From positions 682,001 to 746,000 of the forward strand of contig NC_052139.2 of NCBI RefSeq assembly GCF_016086655.4: a stretch of DNA of 64,000 bases, read 5' to 3'. Below are positions 60,545 through 64,000 of this stretch, in pieces. The notes beneath the pieces are model-generated. The model was not told where the DNA came from, did no database searches, and saw nothing but the letters and a program-made list of their open reading frames with translations. The DNA comes from Lepeophtheirus salmonis. Taxonomy: Eukaryota > Arthropoda > Copepoda > Siphonostomatoida > Caligidae. Every line of letters begins with the position of its first letter. Positions within the stretch are counted from its first letter, which is position 1. The position numbers and the translations under genes are program-made.

Positions 60545-60815
60545 TCATTAATAACCAAGAGGGGAAAAAATCCGTAGGGGAACACTATGGCCATACACGG
60601 ATATCTCTCAAATAACTTTGATCTCTTATGTTGCTTATTTTTAATATCCTGATTGTCTTTCTTCTTGCTCCGAAGTTGATAATAAAGCTAGTAGAACTTT
60701 CTCAGTTTGCTACTAATAGATAATTTTTGGTCCATAGACTTGTTCAACTAGTGTGTGAACTTTATACCAGTGAATTTCTGCGATGTCACATAATGACTGA
60801 GATCGACAGTCTCAA
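60545..60815 (-). repeat. unclassified coding-like repeat, copy B
   Basis: Same strand as copy A at 7 kb. The minus strand reads a degraded version of its coding block (KKDNQDIKN..., then a DIRVWP-like stretch matching DISVQP). It shares the upstream non-coding TTTTTGGTCCATAGACTTGTTC and GTGTGTGAACTTTATACC. Stops break the frame. It is oriented head-to-head with copy C about 0.6 kb away. Confidence 0.55.
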
Positions 60816-61369
60816 AAATTGAGCTAACTCTTTTTCAGGTGTCCTAAATTATATTGATCAAATTTATTATGCATTTATTAATTATCTATAGGGAAACATA
60901 GGAAACTTATTTGTAGTAACGTTCACGACTTAAAATTTAAATAGCACAAGTTTCCTCCTGCGTGAAGTATCTCAAAGTGTCGTTGATAATCTGTCTAATG
61001 ATCAATTTTATGCTTATCGCATTACCAAACGGCTTATCTTAAAAATTGCAGATGAATAACTTCTTGAAATAAAAATTGGCATTGTTTCACATTCAATATG
61101 GCTCATATCAGCATTTGTTTCGTACGACTCTATATCTCAAAGCATAGGTTGGCTGGAGATTAAAAAAGGTTCCCGATTATGGATGAGTTCACTATAAGTT
61201 TTTACTTCCATATGTGGTTCAAAATTTAAGTAAATTCTTATATTTTAACCGGTCCTTCAAATAAATTATATTTAATACAATTAATTCAGAACATAAAAAA
61301 ACTAGATATACTTTCAAGAAAAGTATAAAAAATTGCCAGGAAATTTGCAGAGAAAGGTGTGTGGCATGC

Positions 61370-61640
61370 TCACTCTGAGCATTTTTTACTATTGCTACTA
61401 TCAAGCTCTAATCAAAAAGATAGACAATTCAAGATATCAAAAATAAGAGAAATTAGAGATGGAAGTGATTTGAAAGATATCTGTGTACGGCCATACTTTT
61501 CAACTAATCTCAATTAGGATGCAACTTCAATTATTAATATCCAGGATTGGAACAACGGCCCTGGGCCATTTATCAAAGTAGTCATTCCTCAAAGTCCAAT
61601 GATTATTTTTTGTCTCTTCACCGCTTCGACTTTTCAATAT
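61370..61640 (+). repeat. unclassified coding-like repeat, copy C
   Basis: The frame reads DRQFKISKIREIRDGSDL, VRPYFSTNLN, then (after a TAG) DATSIINIQDWNNG and FIKVVIPQSPMII. It aligns with copy A along its length with one stop. Upstream, CTCTGAGCATTTTTTACTAT parallels the CACTCTGAACATGTTCTACTAT that precedes copy A. Domain identity is unknown. Confidence 0.6.
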
Positions 61641-61644
61641 ACCA

Positions 61645-63160
61645 TCCCACACACAAGGTTGTGAACGTGGAGTAAAAGAAGTAACCAACGTTTGAGCTCA
61701 AATTCATTCCTATATCAGAGCCAAATTAATATTTTGTTTAATTTTCCCTAATAATGAAACAAAAAAATAATGACAAGAAATTATTAATTGATAATTTCTT
61801 TTTCAAAGGTTATTGGGAAAAAAACTACACAGAAAGTTAAATATTTCGAAATTCGTCTTTGAAAAATCACTCGTAATATTTATTTTCGATATCTATTCAA
61901 CGTTCAAGACGTTGGTACAAGGTAGTATTCATGATTTGACCCCTAAATTGCCCAGGTATATGCGGTATTTGCATTCCAAACTTTATATTTGACCTCTCAT
62001 ATATTTCTGATATATTTTACTGGTTTTGTTTTTCATCAACTATATTTAATTCAACAGAATGTTTTAAAATATTATCAGCAAATAAAAAAACATATTCTGC
62101 AGAAGAAAACTATAATATACCAGTTGAGAAATACAAAAAAATCCCTTTACTTTCAGAAAGATACCATTGCCCCAAATAGTTAAAACATAAATGATTTATT
62201 ATTTATGGAATAGAACTAAATTATATTTTTTATTGACATACATCTATCAAAACATCTATTTGATTAACAAATGAGTTCTGTTAAAAATAGTAAAAAGTTT
62301 AAAAGAGTGGAAGCAAGTTTTTTATGTTTAAAATTTTAATAATCAGTAGCTTACAAAATTATAAAAGATCACTTTTGATTCCTTTATGAGGAAATATGAT
62401 GAACTGTTTGACGTCTTAGACATTTTAAAAACGATTATGGCGTTTGGACTATAAATAGAGTCAACATTTTTTTAATCAAAAAAGAGTGCGAGGAGAAAGC
62501 AGGAGCGAAACATATGGTACTAATAAATAAAGTACCTTCTTAATATCTGTTGTATGATATATGATTTGGGGGGGAGAAAAGGAATTACTGCAGTGGAAAA
62601 GAGAACCTTCCACATTTCAAATAGTATTAGAGTAAGGTAATTATTGTTATTATATTCATTTATATATTAATTTTATTATTCAATTTACAACAAAAAACAA
62701 TTTACAGGAAAGATGGTCAAGAATAGTTACGTAGTGGGATAATTTAACACTACAAGACTACAAGTATGTACCTATTAAATAATTAATAACACTAAAGAAA
62801 GATCATACGAAAAAATTGTTTTCCTCTTTTTAGTGTCTAAACTTAGTTTTTTCAATACAAAAATTCAATTTTACCATTGGCTATAGTGTATCTGATGATT
62901 AATTTTCAAAAATTATGTAACAGGGAGTTAATGTGATCAAATATTATTTTTTAAGCCAATTACACCACAGGCTTTACTCATAAAGATGAAAATTTACACT
63001 GTATATTGTAATCAGACGTCAATTTTTTTAACGTTGATTGATTGACATTGAATAAATCTATGCAATAAGTAAGTCAAAATAAAGAAAAAAGAGAGTATTT
63101 GTATAAAAACGGTATGTAACAAAGAATGAAATCTAGCAAGCAGGCTTTTAAGTCAACTTA
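61645..63160. other. AT-rich gene-free stretch
   Basis: Short Lys/Ile/Tyr-rich frames only (for example near 62.0-62.2 kb). No supported feature. Confidence 0.4.
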
Positions 63161-63289
63161 AGTCTATATTTAGTACCTAGGGCCACAGTTTAGTCTTATA
63201 TCACATGTTAGTCCTTAAAAAAAGTTCAAATCGATTCCTCGTGACATTATTCAGGGTGGGTTTCGCTTATTTAAATATTCCGTTATATA

Positions 63290-64000
63290 TCAATTGTTTG
63301 GGGAAAAATTAATTTCTTTTTTACGCTCTTTCTTTTAAGCCAAGTATTTCTTGCTCATAAATGGTCACATTGGATCATACAATCAAGTCTTGTAAAGGTG
63401 TGAGTGTATACTAAAACTGTTTTTTGAAGAGTATTACGCTTAGCCAGCTCAGTCGGGAGTTATTATGTGTCTAGTATAGAGGTATCAAAGGAGGAAATTC
63501 GCCATGTTTTACATTATTTTACCTGAAAAGGAAAAAGTGCTTAACTTCTAAGCAAATTGTGACTGACGATGACAAACGGATCACTTACGTCAATATAAAG
63601 CGATAAAAATATTTACTGACAACCAACAAAGCAGCTTAGACTGTAGACAACCCAGGATTGACTGCAAGGAAGGTGTTGCTGTGTGTTTGGTGGGATTGGT
63701 AGGGAATAGTATAATATGAGCTGTGCCTCTATGGCCAAATGCTCAATTCTGCCCTCTTCATTGAACAACTCCACCGGTTGAAGCTGGCGATCAATCAGAA
63801 GCAGACACCATTGTTGAATAAGAGAGTAGTCATGTTTTAATAAGACAACGTCAAGGAGCGTACATCTTTAATGACACGCCGGATAGGATGTTCTTATACA
63901 TCTACCCTACAGTTCAAACCTGGCACCAAGTGGCTACCACCTGTTCTTTTCTATTACCAACACGCATGTGGGCACATATTCAGCCTCAATAAAGGCCTGT
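63290..64000 (+). mobile_element. decayed DD34D mariner, copy A, running off the right edge
   Basis: A leader at about 63290-63470 matches the 29.6-30.3-kb copy. The transposase N-terminus begins near 63470 (SSIEVSKEEIRHVLHYFT) with a TGA immediately after, then KGKSA. It jumps to VTDDDKRITYVNIKR at about 63559-63603, containing the first Asp, then ARKVLLCVWWDW (about 63665). The second-Asp motif keeps Asp (63844-63846), but the two codons before it are now TAA TAA. At the third position Asp is replaced by Gly (63932-63934, PSGYHLF). Most of the DNA-binding domain after the first 25 residues is deleted. The element continues beyond the window. Confidence 0.8.

Noticed and set aside
1..64000. 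CRISPR arrays, bacterial operons, phage or plasmid modules
   Set aside because: No regularly spaced identical repeats, no ribosome-binding-site-led gene clusters. The content is eukaryotic with spliced genes and mariner-type elements.

Overview
This is an AT-rich, gene-poor stretch of eukaryotic nuclear DNA. The evidence is GT-AG splice sites, a TATA-box promoter, no operons, and many Tc1/mariner-type elements flanked by TA or held as decayed copies. The mix of mariner-like families in a very AT-rich background suggests an arthropod. From memory of similar repeats I would guess a parasitic copepod such as a salmon louse, but I could not run a search, so that is inference.

Only one convincing host gene is visible: a two-exon gene on the minus strand (32883-33431) for a secreted interleukin-17-like cytokine. 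It has a TATA box, a signal peptide, a 57-bp intron and the Gly-Cys-Ser-Cys-Val core of that family. A possible relative is an isolated exon at 39054-39257. Weaker exon-like pieces lie at 561-653 and 44813-45003. None of these is functionally assigned.

Almost everything else recognisable is mobile-element debris. The best preserved element is a 1,335-bp DD37D (maT-like) transposon at 50801-52135. It has 26-bp terminal inverted repeats and a TA duplication, but two in-frame stops and the first catalytic Asp replaced by Tyr. A second copy of the family runs off the left edge on the opposite strand (1-143). Decayed mariner-like copies lie at about 11.3, 22.1, 22.7, 25.1, 29.6, 32.0, 36.1, 39.8, 43.5, 45.5, 54.3, 56.0, 56.5, 58.8 and 63.3 kb, and a DUF4817-type copy at 28.4 kb. 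Most have lost the central DDE core but keep the ends, and two pairs appear to share deletion structure. A long, heavily broken transposase of a different family (Phe-Asp-Thr-Thr...Ser-Asn-Thr motif) occupies 16.4-18.0 kb.

Unclassified repeats include a three-copy family with a conserved reading frame (7.0, 60.6, 61.4 kb), a six-unit degenerate tandem array (3.56-4.09 kb), a direct pair at 10.7 and 20.1 kb, a hAT-like non-autonomous pair (23.2, 40.0 kb) and a composite repeat at 30.4-31.2 kb. There are also perfect hairpins at 12.6, 20.7, 26.4 and 53.0 kb. The remaining long stretches are AT-rich DNA in which I see no supported gene.
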